Positions 1 through 9,240 of a stretch of 64,000 nt of DNA are shown one piece after another; the first letter of the stretch is position 1; every line of letters begins with the position of its first letter. The stretch spans positions 1 to 64,000 of the forward strand of contig CASGEP010000008.1 in the NCBI GenBank assembly GCA_949300515.1. The letters run 5' to 3'. The stretch is from an uncultured bacterium (GTDB lineage Bacteria; Cyanobacteriota; Vampirovibrionia; Gastranaerophilales; Gastranaerophilaceae). The position numbers and the translations under genes were made by a program. The notes beneath the pieces were generated by a model, which was given only the letters and a program-made list of their open reading frames with translations, was not told where the DNA came from and did no database searches.

Positions 1-133
1 CATTTCAGGATGAATACCCCATTCAGGATCAACACTGTCAATTACTGCAAATATAAAAGCAAGATACATGCAGCACAACATGCAAGGATACCCAAGTAAC
101 GAAAGGAGGTTAGAAGTTGTAAATTTAGTTAAG

Positions 134-161
134 TTGTTTAATTTCATAAGGCAAGTATAAC
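134..161 (+). promoter_or_regulatory. candidate sigma-70 promoter for the DUF6973-like gene
   Basis: TTGTTT at 134-139 and TATAAC at 156-161 are 16 bp apart, with a good ribosome binding site (AGAAAGGA) before the ATG at 186. Upstream, 1-133 holds no gene I can support. A short reverse-strand frame open from about 81 to the window edge could be the start of a leftward gene. A strong ribosome-binding-site match (GAAAGGAGGT, 110-119) has no reading frame behind it. Confidence 0.4.
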
Positions 162-185
162 ACAGTTTTTTTAGAAAGGAAAAAT

Positions 186-941
186 ATGGCAAACAAAAAG
201 TCACTTAACCCTATTACAAATTTTAAACAAGAAATGTTCAATGAAGCGGGAAATTACCAAAAAATTTACGGTTATGAAACAAATCCGGATCCGAATCATG
301 CCAGCTGGAACAACGAAGCGGATGCCTTTAAACACGCTTTTATGCAGGCAATAGGGGTACAAAGATATTATGTACCGACAGCTGCAATATTTGCAAAGTG
401 GCATGAAATAGATGGCAAAGTTAACAAAGGACAGCCGGAAGCGGAAGAGAACATGGACAACTGGAACAACAGAGTAGGCAGAGAAATAGGGCTTGAATTA
501 AGAGAAATGCTAAGAAATGACCCCGGAGCAAAAAATGACAGATATATTAAAAATCTGGCGGCTGAACTTGTTATGCAGAAAATACGCGAGGGAAAGCTGA
601 TTACAAGTCCTGATGACCCGAGAAAATTTGTAGAAAACAAGCTGTTTACTAAAACAGATTCGCTTATTATTAATGCTCTAGAGGGATTTAAACATTTTAA
701 CGAGAAAGTTATTGCACCGTTAAATGACGGCAAGACTTTCTTTACAAGCAAAGCAATTGACAATATGACAAATGAAGAATTTTTAAATGTGCAAGATATA
801 ATCGACACACAAATTAAAAATAAATTTGCGCCGTCAGAATATGAAATCAAACAAGGGGTTGCCTCGGGTGCTTATATTTATGTAGATAAATACACGCGGG
901 ATGACGGAACAAAAGTAAGAGGCTATTACAGAAAAAGATAG
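186..941 (+). CDS. DUF6973-like alpha-helical protein of unknown function
   Basis: A 251-residue protein with no signal peptide or membrane segment. Residues 44-102 carry a His/Asn-rich signature: DAFKHA at 46-51, a WHE motif at 72-74 and MDNWNNRVGR at 90-99. This spacing (DAxxHA, then HE, then MDxxNNxVGR) resembles the DUF6973 family, whose function I do not know. The conserved H50, H73, E74, N94 and N95 could form a metal or active site, which is inference. The start is set by AGAAAGGA seven bases upstream. The gene stands alone and ends in a terminator shared with the convergent tpsB gene. It may be exported or an effector given the adjacent secretion system, but nothing in the sequence proves this. 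Confidence 0.6.
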   Translation: MANKKSLNPITNFKQEMFNEAGNYQKIYGYETNPDPNHASWNNEADAFKHAFMQAIGVQRYYVPTAAIFAKWHEIDGKVNKGQPEAEENMDNWNNRVGREIGLELREMLRNDPGAKNDRYIKNLAAELVMQKIREGKLITSPDDPRKFVENKLFTKTDSLIINALEGFKHFNEKVIAPLNDGKTFFTSKAIDNMTNEEFLNVQDIIDTQIKNKFAPSEYEIKQGVASGAYIYVDKYTRDDGTKVRGYYRKR

Positions 942-950
942 CACGAAAAA

Positions 951-974
951 AGCCCTGATTTTTCAGGGCTTTTA
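951..974. terminator. bidirectional rho-independent terminator
   Basis: An 8-bp stem (AGCCCTGA at 951-958, TCAGGGCT at 963-970) with a TTTT loop is flanked by an A run on the left and a T run on the right. It can therefore stop both the forward gene ending at 941 and the reverse tpsB gene ending at 989. Confidence 0.85.
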
Positions 975-988
975 AACTTATTTTCAAA

Positions 989-2767
989 CTACAGGATGTT
1001 TGATGTAATTGTAAAGTGAACACGGCAGTTGGAAGCGCCTTCAGGCTTGTCGCCGATAGGAATACCTATATAAACGTTACCCGATAAGTACCTTGTAAGT
1101 CTGACGATTAAACCGCCGCCCACACTCATTACATAACTTGGACCGTAAGTATCGGTGCCGACATTACCAAACCAGCCTGCATCATAGAACGCAGCCCATT
1201 GAATACTGTCGTCGATGAATTTAAGTTTTTCGGGCAATATTCTGTTTAAGAACGGTATGTGCGACCTGAATTCCAATGAAGCGGTTACACCGTAGTCGCT
1301 AAGCAAAAAGCCTTCTTCGTAACCACGTACGGATGAAATACCGCCGAATTGCATTTTTTCTGACGGATAAAGACCATGGCTTGCCCATTGACCGCCTGCC
1401 TGGATAATTGCCATAGATCTCATAGGCAATATTTGCAGCCTTGCGATATTTGCGTTAACTTTTACGAATTTGTTTGTCGGAAGCCAATCGTAGTGGTAGC
1501 CGTCATACTCATCCGACGCATCCATTATCGGCAAACCTACGCTTGCGCCGATGTTTCCGAACCATTTACCGTAAAAGTCATCTTTAATATTTGTAAAGTT
1601 AACCCTTAATGCACGGGTTTTGTATTCGTTTAAAAGGAATTTTTGCTCGCCGATTGTAGATTTTGTATTTCTTATATCCAACGAAACATCGCCGTATAAC
1701 TTATAGTTTTCTGTTTTTACCAATCTTCTTGAAAGACCTGCGAAGAAGTTGTGCGAATGACCTTTGATATCAAATTCTTTCCACTGTTCGCCCATGGTTA
1801 AGCCGCTGTAGCTGTAACCTAAGTTCAATTTTGTTTCATGACGTCCGATAGGTACCGAATAGAAAACACCTTGGCTGACAGAACGTCTTGCCAGAGCCGT
1901 TGTTGACAATAATTTATCGCCCCAGCCCGTGAGGTTGTACATACCTGCAAAGAATACCGCACGGTTCAGACCGATTGCATCACGACCCTGGTTATCAAAA
2001 CGAAAGTCAAAGTCAATCGGAAATCTGTCTTTCATTTGTAATGTTAAGTCGGTATATTGTGCGGATTCTTCGTTATCAACCATCGAAACCTGACCCTTCA
2101 TATACCCTGAAGCGTTCATTTCGCGCAGTGTTTCCTGAATATCACGCACGTTTAATACTTTTTCCGTTTCAATATTTTTATCTTTTAAATACGTTGCGCG
2201 GACAAATTTATCTCTTGCCCACTTGTTGCCTTCGATTTCAACCTTACCGTATTTACCTTCCATAACGACGATTTCAACGTTACCGTCCTGAACTTTTTGG
2301 GGCGGAAGGTAAGCTATTGTTGAAATATATCCGTTTTGTTGATAATACTCGGTTACCATATTTGCCATTGTGATAAGGTCGTTAATTGTAACTTCGCTTC
2401 CGACCCTTTCACAAATTAAATCCATAAGCTGCTCTTCTGTAAAGCAGGTATTACCCGTAAATTTAATGGAGTTTAATTTAAAACTCACCTCTTTGTTTGG
2501 AAGTTTGTCCACTTCGTCGCGCATTTTTTTGTCCATTTCAATGACTTCACGACCTCTTTCGTGTTCTTCCATGTTTTCTCTTGTTCTTCTTTCGTATTCT
2601 TTCAGCTGGATTAAGTTTGTCTGGTCTACAACACCGGGGTCAAAGCTTCCGCCGATGGGGTTGCCTTCAATCGGAACTGATGGGACAGCAAACGCCTGTG
2701 CAGAGAAAACTAAAAGGCACAGAGGCAAAAACAGCATATCCAACTTTTTAAATTTAAAATTGCGCAT
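989..2767 (-). CDS. TpsB-type outer membrane transporter (ShlB/FhaC family)
   Basis: A 592-residue two-partner secretion transporter that threads its exoprotein across the outer membrane. A signal peptide (about 1-27, ending AQAFA) is followed by a charged linker. Two POTRA-like domains follow at roughly 93-170 and 175-250; the first opens with FKLNSIKFTGNTCFT. The rest is a predicted 16-strand barrel ending in a strand closing with Leu. The family's L6-loop motif VRGY is at residues 480-483. Length matches the family (about 550-600). The start has AAAGGAA upstream. It is divergent from the tpsA gene at 3142, an unusual arrangement since TPS partners are often co-directional, and the likely cargo is that protein. 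Confidence 0.93.
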   Translation of the reverse strand: MRNFKFKKLDMLFLPLCLLVFSAQAFAVPSVPIEGNPIGGSFDPGVVDQTNLIQLKEYERRTRENMEEHERGREVIEMDKKMRDEVDKLPNKEVSFKLNSIKFTGNTCFTEEQLMDLICERVGSEVTINDLITMANMVTEYYQQNGYISTIAYLPPQKVQDGNVEIVVMEGKYGKVEIEGNKWARDKFVRATYLKDKNIETEKVLNVRDIQETLREMNASGYMKGQVSMVDNEESAQYTDLTLQMKDRFPIDFDFRFDNQGRDAIGLNRAVFFAGMYNLTGWGDKLLSTTALARRSVSQGVFYSVPIGRHETKLNLGYSYSGLTMGEQWKEFDIKGHSHNFFAGLSRRLVKTENYKLYGDVSLDIRNTKSTIGEQKFLLNEYKTRALRVNFTNIKDDFYGKWFGNIGASVGLPIMDASDEYDGYHYDWLPTNKFVKVNANIARLQILPMRSMAIIQAGGQWASHGLYPSEKMQFGGISSVRGYEEGFLLSDYGVTASLEFRSHIPFLNRILPEKLKFIDDSIQWAAFYDAGWFGNVGTDTYGPSYVMSVGGGLIVRLTRYLSGNVYIGIPIGDKPEGASNCRVHFTITSNIL

Positions 2768-2793
2768 TTTAATTCCTTTTCATACTTTCGCAG

Positions 2794-2811
2794 GTAATAA
2801 TGCTTTATTAC
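2794..2811. repeat. perfect inverted repeat in the tpsB leader
   Basis: GTAATAA at 2794-2800 and TTATTAC at 2805-2811 form perfect 7-bp arms around TGCT. It lies between the candidate tpsB -10 box and the tpsB start codon, where a repressor or an mRNA hairpin could act. Confidence 0.5.
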
Positions 2812-2817
2812 ACTTCA

Positions 2818-2846
2818 ATAATAATATATAACTGTGATGACGGCAA
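2818..2846 (-). promoter_or_regulatory. candidate tpsB promoter
   Basis: Read on the reverse strand, TTGCCG (2841-2846) and TATTAT (2818-2823) are 17 bp apart. The 374-bp divergent region 2768-3141 contains no gene. It holds this promoter, two palindromes and a candidate tpsA promoter. Confidence 0.45.
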
Positions 2847-2868
2847 TAAATCATATTAATGATTTATT
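2845..2868. promoter_or_regulatory. 24-bp palindrome, candidate operator of the divergent TPS locus
   Basis: Perfect 10-bp arms (AATAAATCAT at 2845-2854, ATGATTTATT at 2859-2868) are separated by ATTA. The left arm overlaps the last two bases of the candidate tpsB -35 box, the classic place for a dimeric regulator to block or recruit polymerase. Confidence 0.5.
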
Positions 2869-3043
2869 TTAAGGCACATTTTTCAATTTATTTCAAAAAT
2901 ATTCCTTTCTCAACAATGCTTTTAAAATATGTAAAAAAAATTTTTTGCCATGTATATTTGAAAAATCTTTGTTTTATAATTATCAATGCGCCCAAAAGCT
3001 TTGCAGGACGGGAATGTAAAAAATTGTAAATTTTGTTAAGATT

Positions 3044-3071
3044 TTGTCACATTTGCGCAATTTTTTATCTT
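3044..3071 (+). promoter_or_regulatory. candidate tpsA promoter
   Basis: TTGTCA (3044-3049) and TATCTT (3066-3071) are 16 bp apart, giving a leader of about 64 nt. Downstream, TTTTATATAA occurs twice exactly 20 bp apart (3079-3088, 3099-3108). AGAAAGGA precedes the ATG at 3142. Confidence 0.4.
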
Positions 3072-3141
3072 CAGATGTTTTTATATAAGTAATCGGAATT
3101 TTATATAAAAAGTATATATCTTTAGAAGAAAGGAAACATAA

Positions 3142-6100
3142 ATGAAACTTAAGCACAAAAAATTAGCATCGGCTTTACTTCTGGTTAGCTTCTTAAGCTA
3201 CATGCCCCTCTCAAGCACAATGGCTTTCGCTATTGATGCAGGCGCTATGCCGGACTTAAACAACAAATTAAATGGTAGTGTTACTGTGGACGGTAACCGT
3301 ATGGATGTTACGGTTCAAGGCGGCGCAGGCGCAGTTGGTCAATTCGACTGGAACAGCTTCAACGTTGGTTCAAACGGACATGTTAACTTTGGTTTTACAA
3401 ATAACTCACAAACATCTCTAAACCGTGTACTTGCTTCAGGCGGTCTATCTCAAATCTACGGTAAATTAACAAACTCTTGTGCAGGTGCAGATTGTTCAAG
3501 CTATATGGGTACAGGTAAAGTTATCCTTATCAACCCTAACGGTATTATGTTTGGTGCAGGTTCACAAGTTGACTTGAACTCATTTACTGCAACAACTTTC
3601 GACCTTAAAGGTGCTAAAAACCTTAAAGATATGAGTGCAGAAGAACTTAAAGCATACAAAAATCAAATCAATGTAACAGCTAACGGTCTTCCTGCTGATA
3701 TGGTTACAAATGCTCAATTCATCAGAGACGGTGTTTTAAAAACAGCTGACGGCGCAACGGTTACATTGGAAGGTTCAAACTTCAACATTGATAAATCACT
3801 CGGCCTTGCCGGCGACAATGTTGTAGTTTACAAAGATTCTTTGATTAAAACAAACCTTAACTACAACTACGGCGGCGGTCAAGACCCCTCTCAACATGAT
3901 AAGTCATTCTCAAATGTAAGAATAGTAACAGGCGATGGTGTTAACTTTACATATGAATTAAACGGATATGTTAAAAAACACGAAGCAGTTAAAAACGACA
4001 ACTCTGCAATCACAAACAATATTAAAATTGCTGATTCTTCAATCGATTCCGGAAGAATTTATGTAGAAAACGCAGGAGCTAAAGAAGGTTCCGACATCAA
4101 CATCAAAAACTCTGTAATCAGAGGCTACAAACTTGTTCAAGGTGAATATGGCGATATAGAAATTAAAGGTCAAAACGACATTAACATTTCTGATTCTCAC
4201 ATTCAAACAAACAACACTTACAAAAAAAGCAACCCTGATAAAAACACCTACGCTAACAATGGCGGCAGAATTGCAATCAAAGCAGGCGACAATGTAAAAA
4301 TCGAAAATTCAAAAATCGAAAGTGCATACTCTAACAACAGCTTCAGCAATTCTTTAACAGGTGCTAACGCAGGCGACATCACAATTCAAGCAGGCAGTGA
4401 AAATGTTGAACTCAACAATACAAACCTTCACTCTAAAGGCAACTTGATTGTAACTGCTCAAAACGGTTCTGTTTCAGCTGCAGATTCAACTCTCAGAGCA
4501 AGAAACCACTCAGACCACGATGCAAGTGCAGCAAACCACTTGAAACAAATCTTTGTTCAAGCTAAAGATGCAATCACTTTAGACAACTCTTACTCTGAAT
4601 CAACAGACAACACAACTCTTAGAGCCGATGCAATCAACGTTAAAAACGATACAAATATGCACTCTAACGATGCAATCAATATGTTCGGCAAAAACACAAC
4701 AATTGCTGACTCTACACTTCAATACAACAGCTTGAACTTCGTTGAAGACGAAAATGTATTAAACAACGTAACAATCAGCGGCAACACAGGATTTAACGAC
4801 AGAACTTCAAACAACTTGAAACTTACAACAAACGGTAACTTGACAATTGATAACAACAGTCTGGTAAAAAGAGGCTTCTCGGCTACAGTTGACAAAAAAG
4901 GCGAAAACCCGACACTTGATATGAATGTTACTCACACAAACTCGGTTAACCACGACGCTATCGCTCTTGAATCAACAAAAGGCAAAGTTACAATTAAAAA
5001 CGGTTCAGACATCAAAACAAACACAGGTGATATAAAAGTTAGCGCAGTTGACTCTGCAAACGGTGAAGTATTCGTTCAAAACTCAAAACTTGCAGCAGCA
5101 GCTAATGTAGATATCAAACAAGCATTAACTCACAATGCAGGTACTCACATCACAAAAGACTCAACAATTAGCGGTAAAAACATCAAAATCACAACTACAA
5201 ACTCTGATGCTGATATCAACGCAGACCTTGCAAACTTCGCAAACCTGAGCTACAGCGAACGCTTAGCACTCAACGCAGGCAGAGATAACAACATCACAGG
5301 TACAGGCAACCTGAACGCTGTAAGAGTTGACTTCAATGCAGCAAGAAACAACAACATCAACATTACAGGCAATGTAACAACAGATAACACTACATTCAAC
5401 GGTCACGTAAACAACATAACAGCTACAAAGAACATAACTCTTAAAAACACAACAGTAAAAGCAAAAGATTCAAACGCTCCTGAAAACACAAGAACAAACG
5501 TTAACGCAGGCGGAAACTTCACAACTGACGGAACAGTTCTTGCACTGAACAGAACAAAACTCTCAGCTAACGCTGACAAAGATACAAACATCGTAGTAAG
5601 CGGTGCTGATAACAAAAAAGCAGGTATTGAAATCAACGCTAAATATACAAGCGACCAACTTTCCAACAAAACGGTTACCGTAAATGCAGCTGATGACACA
5701 CTTGCAATCTCTAAAATCAAAGCAGGCAACTTGAACCTTGACTCTAACGATACATTCTTGGCAGCACTGACTGACTTAACAGCTTCCGACTTAGAAGGCG
5801 TTACGGCAGATGCATCAGGCAGAGCTTACATCGAAGTAGCTAACTGGGGTAAATTCAACCTCGACCCGATGGATGAATATGAAACAACATTCACTCAACC
5901 TGAAGCATTCACTTACACAGACCACTTCGTAGAAGGCTCTCGTAACTACGGCGCAGGTGCAGCAATCGACACTTACAAAAAACACTTCATCGAATTTGAC
6001 AACAACGGCACAATGGAACAATTCCTTCTCGTATACGAAAAACCTGTTGAAGGTTGCGCTCCTACCCCGGATGTTGAAGGTCCCACAGATGACTTCGGCG

Positions 6101-6294
6101 GCGCAGACTTATCAGACAGCTTAATAAGCCAAATACGTTTACCTCGTCAATTAGAACCCACTTCAAGAATAGCACCGATTGCTAACAACACAACAGACCC
6201 GACAACAGGTATCGTAAGCGCAGCAGCAAGAATAGAAGTAGACGCAGATGCAGCTACAATATCCAAAAGACAACAAGACGAATTCGAAATATAA
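3142..6294 (+). CDS. TpsA-type filamentous haemagglutinin exoprotein
   Basis: A 1050-residue secreted protein. A signal peptide (about 1-30, ending AFA) leads into a TPS secretion domain (about 31-170). That domain carries the NPNGIMFG motif (NPNGI in the family) and a close cysteine pair, C113 and C118, that could form a disulphide in the exported protein. The rest (about 170-880) is Asn/Thr/Ser-rich with recurrent short beta-strand units, typical of a right-handed beta-helix fibre. The C-terminus (880-1050) is non-repetitive, has a lone C972, and shows no toxin or peptidase domain I recognise. Codon use is uniform and Ala/Asn-codon biased, suggesting strong expression. The transporter partner is the divergent gene at 989-2767. 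Target is unknown (adhesin or biofilm fibre are the usual roles). Confidence 0.9.
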   Translation: MKLKHKKLASALLLVSFLSYMPLSSTMAFAIDAGAMPDLNNKLNGSVTVDGNRMDVTVQGGAGAVGQFDWNSFNVGSNGHVNFGFTNNSQTSLNRVLASGGLSQIYGKLTNSCAGADCSSYMGTGKVILINPNGIMFGAGSQVDLNSFTATTFDLKGAKNLKDMSAEELKAYKNQINVTANGLPADMVTNAQFIRDGVLKTADGATVTLEGSNFNIDKSLGLAGDNVVVYKDSLIKTNLNYNYGGGQDPSQHDKSFSNVRIVTGDGVNFTYELNGYVKKHEAVKNDNSAITNNIKIADSSIDSGRIYVENAGAKEGSDINIKNSVIRGYKLVQGEYGDIEIKGQNDINISDSHIQTNNTYKKSNPDKNTYANNGGRIAIKAGDNVKIENSKIESAYSNNSFSNSLTGANAGDITIQAGSENVELNNTNLHSKGNLIVTAQNGSVSAADSTLRARNHSDHDASAANHLKQIFVQAKDAITLDNSYSESTDNTTLRADAINVKNDTNMHSNDAINMFGKNTTIADSTLQYNSLNFVEDENVLNNVTISGNTGFNDRTSNNLKLTTNGNLTIDNNSLVKRGFSATVDKKGENPTLDMNVTHTNSVNHDAIALESTKGKVTIKNGSDIKTNTGDIKVSAVDSANGEVFVQNSKLAAAANVDIKQALTHNAGTHITKDSTISGKNIKITTTNSDADINADLANFANLSYSERLALNAGRDNNITGTGNLNAVRVDFNAARNNNINITGNVTTDNTTFNGHVNNITATKNITLKNTTVKAKDSNAPENTRTNVNAGGNFTTDGTVLALNRTKLSANADKDTNIVVSGADNKKAGIEINAKYTSDQLSNKTVTVNAADDTLAISKIKAGNLNLDSNDTFLAALTDLTASDLEGVTADASGRAYIEVANWGKFNLDPMDEYETTFTQPEAFTYTDHFVEGSRNYGAGAAIDTYKKHFIEFDNNGTMEQFLLVYEKPVEGCAPTPDVEGPTDDFGGADLSDSLISQIRLPRQLEPTSRIAPIANNTTDPTTGIVSAAARIEVDADAATISKRQQDEFEI

Positions 6295-6318
6295 TTCCAA
6301 ACTCTAAAGATAATTTAA

Positions 6319-6348
6319 CCCCCTCTCAAAAAGAGGGGGTCTTTTTTA
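6319..6348 (+). terminator. rho-independent terminator of tpsA
   Basis: CCCCCTCT (6319-6326) pairs with AGAGGGGG (6332-6339) around CAAAA, followed by TCTTTTTT. Confidence 0.93.
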
Positions 6349-6399
6349 TTTTAAAAATCTCATACAAATGATAGTATTTATTTTATGAATTATTTGTTA

Positions 6400-6412
6400 T
6401 AAAATAACTGTA
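6400..6412 (+). promoter_or_regulatory. -10 box placed for a leaderless transcript
   Basis: TAAAAT (6400-6405, within TTATAAAAT) ends 7 nt before the ATG at 6413 and no ribosome binding site is visible. The -35 is weak (TTTATT near 6377). Confidence 0.35.
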
Positions 6413-8497
6413 ATGCGAAAAAGACTATTAATACCCCTCATTTGTACTACATTTTTATTCCAGCTTAGCTCAAATGCTCAAGTTGCAGTTACCTGTACCC
6501 CAAAAACCGGCTGGGGTGCGCAGAAAGCAGACTCTCTCGAGCAAAAACTAAGACAGAGTAAAGACCCTGACACAATTAACGACTATATCGACATTCAGCA
6601 AAAACGCTCAACATATTTTAAAATTTTCAAAAGAAATAACATGGAAGCATGCGACAATCTGCGTGCGGCGCTTTACTTTTTAAGGAAAGATAAAAACTCG
6701 TCAGAATACAAAAAGACTCTTGAAAAACTTAATGAGCTTGTAGCAAAATCGGGCTTTCAAAACGACGACTATAACAGGCTTGAAGTCGCAAAAAACCTTT
6801 ATCTGGAGTGCAAATACTACGCAAGTGCATACGAGTTTGAAGAACTAATCGAAAAAGGCTTTGAATGCGCGCAGTGCTACGAATATTTGGGCGATATAGA
6901 ACAGAAAATAAACAACGACAAGACAGCTCCTCTTGAATATTATAAAAAATCCGTGGAAGCAAAGCCCGACAACGCCTCTGCCCTGTTTAAAATCGCAACT
7001 CTTTTATACGACACAAACAGAGCCGATAAAGCTATTGAATACTATTCACGCGCAATTAACCTTACTGACGACCCTGAAATACTTAAGCAAGGTATGGTTG
7101 TATTTACCCGTGCAATCAAAAGCAAACCCAGAAACGCGAATTTGTACGAAATTTTAGGTACAACATACGAAAAAACGGGCGACTACAAAAAAACTTACGA
7201 ACTCTACCAGAAAGCCATATTCTTAAATCCGAAGGATATATTCTTAAAATACAGGCTGGGCGGACTTTTATATGAAACAAAACAGTACCCGCAAGCAACA
7301 AGGATTTACGACAGTATCCTGAGAGATAACCTTTATGAGTCGCAAATCCGCGCAGGCAAAGCAAAAAGCCTCCTTGCCCTCGGACAGACAAACGCCGCAC
7401 TTAAAGAATACCAGATAATTCTGGCGATTTATCCCGAATCAAAACAGGCTAAATACGGCATTTATGAAATTTTTAAAGGCAAAAAGAGCCTTGATTATAT
7501 AATCGATAATTTTTATCCTCTAAATGACAATTTCAAACCCACAAGCGAATTTTATGCGGAATTTGCAGAACTGCTTACAAGCCTCGATAAAAGTAATGAT
7601 GATGCCATATCCCTTTACAAAAGGGCAATTGAGCTAAACTCAAAAAACGCAAACGCTTATTTGAAACTTTATGAAATATATGAACTTGAAGGCAAAGACG
7701 ACCTTGCAAACGAGCTTATAAAAAAAGCTCACAAGGAACTTCCCGACAACGAGGAGATAAAAAAAGTTTTTTTTTATCTCAACAAAAGTACGGACTCAAA
7801 AAAAGATCAATTAGCTCTCGATTATTTAAAAAACGAGCAGTGGGCGCACGCAATAAAGATGTACCAACAGATAGAGCCTAAAACAAGTCAGGTATATTTT
7901 GCAATTGCAAACTGTTATAAAGCATTAAAAAACTACCCGAAAGCTGTTGAAAACTATAAAAAATCCCTTTCGATGGAGGGAAAACACTCTGATACTTATT
8001 ACTCGCTCGCTCTCACCTACCTTGAGCAAAAAAGCCCCAAACTCGCACAGAGTATGCTCTTAAAGGCTATCGAACTCGACCCTAAAAATGTTAAGGCGAT
8101 TAAACTTTCCAATTATTTAAGAGGACAGATCGTAACCGAACTTTTAAACGAAGCATACAACTATTACGAGAAAAAACAGTACGAAAAGGCGATAGACATC
8201 GCAAACGAAGCTGCCAAGCGCTACCCGCAGGATGCTCAGGTATACTACTACAGGGGAATTATTCTTGAAGCCATGAATATGTACTCCCGCGCCGTTAAAG
8301 ACTACAAAATGGCTGTAAAACTAAACAGGAGCTTTAGTTTAGGCTACTATTCAATGGCAAAAGCCTATGAAAAAATGGGCTCCGGCAGAGAAGCGCTTGA
8401 AGCGTACGAAAAATACTTATCCGGAAATCCGAAAGAAGAAGAACTCATCAAAGAAGCCGAGAAAAAAGTTATAGAACTCGGCGAAAAGTATTACTAA
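6413..8497 (+). CDS. exported TPR-repeat protein
   Basis: A 694-residue protein with an N-terminal signal peptide (about 1-22, cleavage near SNA-Q), so periplasmic or envelope-located. From about residue 150 it is built of tetratricopeptide repeats, recognisable by units such as YEYLGDIEQ, YEILGTTYEKTGDYKKTYE and YYRGIILEAMNMYSRAVKDY, with at least ten repeats in two blocks. TPR proteins are scaffolds, and no enzyme domain is visible. The partner is unknown. It is followed ten bases later by kdsB, probably in one transcript, so a role in envelope assembly is possible but only by position. Three other TPR proteins occur in the window. It lacks a visible Shine-Dalgarno sequence. Confidence 0.85.
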   Translation: MRKRLLIPLICTTFLFQLSSNAQVAVTCTPKTGWGAQKADSLEQKLRQSKDPDTINDYIDIQQKRSTYFKIFKRNNMEACDNLRAALYFLRKDKNSSEYKKTLEKLNELVAKSGFQNDDYNRLEVAKNLYLECKYYASAYEFEELIEKGFECAQCYEYLGDIEQKINNDKTAPLEYYKKSVEAKPDNASALFKIATLLYDTNRADKAIEYYSRAINLTDDPEILKQGMVVFTRAIKSKPRNANLYEILGTTYEKTGDYKKTYELYQKAIFLNPKDIFLKYRLGGLLYETKQYPQATRIYDSILRDNLYESQIRAGKAKSLLALGQTNAALKEYQIILAIYPESKQAKYGIYEIFKGKKSLDYIIDNFYPLNDNFKPTSEFYAEFAELLTSLDKSNDDAISLYKRAIELNSKNANAYLKLYEIYELEGKDDLANELIKKAHKELPDNEEIKKVFFYLNKSTDSKKDQLALDYLKNEQWAHAIKMYQQIEPKTSQVYFAIANCYKALKNYPKAVENYKKSLSMEGKHSDTYYSLALTYLEQKSPKLAQSMLLKAIELDPKNVKAIKLSNYLRGQIVTELLNEAYNYYEKKQYEKAIDIANEAAKRYPQDAQVYYYRGIILEAMNMYSRAVKDYKMAVKLNRSFSLGYYSMAKAYEKMGSGREALEAYEKYLSGNPKEEELIKEAEKKVIELGEKYY

Positions 8498-8507
8498 AAG
8501 GAAAACT

Positions 8508-9236
8508 ATGGAAAAAACAGTTATTATAATCCCTGCCAGATACGCCTCCACACGCCTTTGCGGCAAGTTGCTCATGGAAGTTGACAATAAACCGATAATT
8601 CAGTGGGTGTGGGAAGCCGCCAAAAAATCAAAACTGGCGGATGAGGTTATAATTGCTGCAGACAACGAGCTGATTTTAGAAAAAGCGCAAAGCTTCGGCG
8701 CACGTGTTGAAATGACATCAAAAGACCACAAATCAGGCTCTGACAGGATTTGCGAAGTTGCAAAAAGACACGATGAATACAGCTTTATTTTAAATATGCA
8801 GGGAGATGAGCCGCAAATTACTCCCGAGGTCATTGACCTTGCAATATCAACTTTAGTTGAAAACGACTGCGATATCTCAACTCTTGTAAGGCAAATAACG
8901 CAAGAGGAGCAAATACAAGACCCCAACTGCGTAAAATGCGTATTTGACAACGATTTTAACGCGCTGTATTTCTCGCGCTGTCCCATACCATACGAAAGAA
9001 ACAAGGGGGAAGCAAAATACTACGCACACATCGGCATTTACGGCTACAGGCGCGGCTCGCTAATCAAAATGACTTCCCTTGAACAATCCGACCTTGAAAA
9101 AGCGGAAAGCTTAGAGCAGCTGCGCGCACTTAAAAACGGAATGAAAATAAAAGTTGCACTTACAACGCTAAATCCCATCGGGATAGACACCCAACGGGAT
9201 TTAAACAAATTTAAAGATATTGTTGAAAAAAAATAA
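8508..9236 (+). CDS. kdsB: CMP-Kdo synthetase (3-deoxy-manno-octulosonate cytidylyltransferase)
   Basis: A 242-residue cytosolic enzyme that activates Kdo with CTP for transfer to lipid A in lipopolysaccharide. The N-terminal nucleotide-binding signature IIPARYASTRLCGK (about 7-20), the central NMQGDEPQI motif (about 96-104) and YAHIGIYGYRR (about 171-181) are diagnostic. Length is normal for the family (about 245-250). AAGGAAAACT precedes the ATG and the gene follows the TPR gene by ten bases. It is strong evidence for an LPS-bearing outer membrane. The gene is convergent with the Flp pilin gene, with only four bases between the stops and no terminator. Confidence 0.95.
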   Translation: MEKTVIIIPARYASTRLCGKLLMEVDNKPIIQWVWEAAKKSKLADEVIIAADNELILEKAQSFGARVEMTSKDHKSGSDRICEVAKRHDEYSFILNMQGDEPQITPEVIDLAISTLVENDCDISTLVRQITQEEQIQDPNCVKCVFDNDFNALYFSRCPIPYERNKGEAKYYAHIGIYGYRRGSLIKMTSLEQSDLEKAESLEQLRALKNGMKIKVALTTLNPIGIDTQRDLNKFKDIVEKK

Positions 9237-9240
9237 ATTA

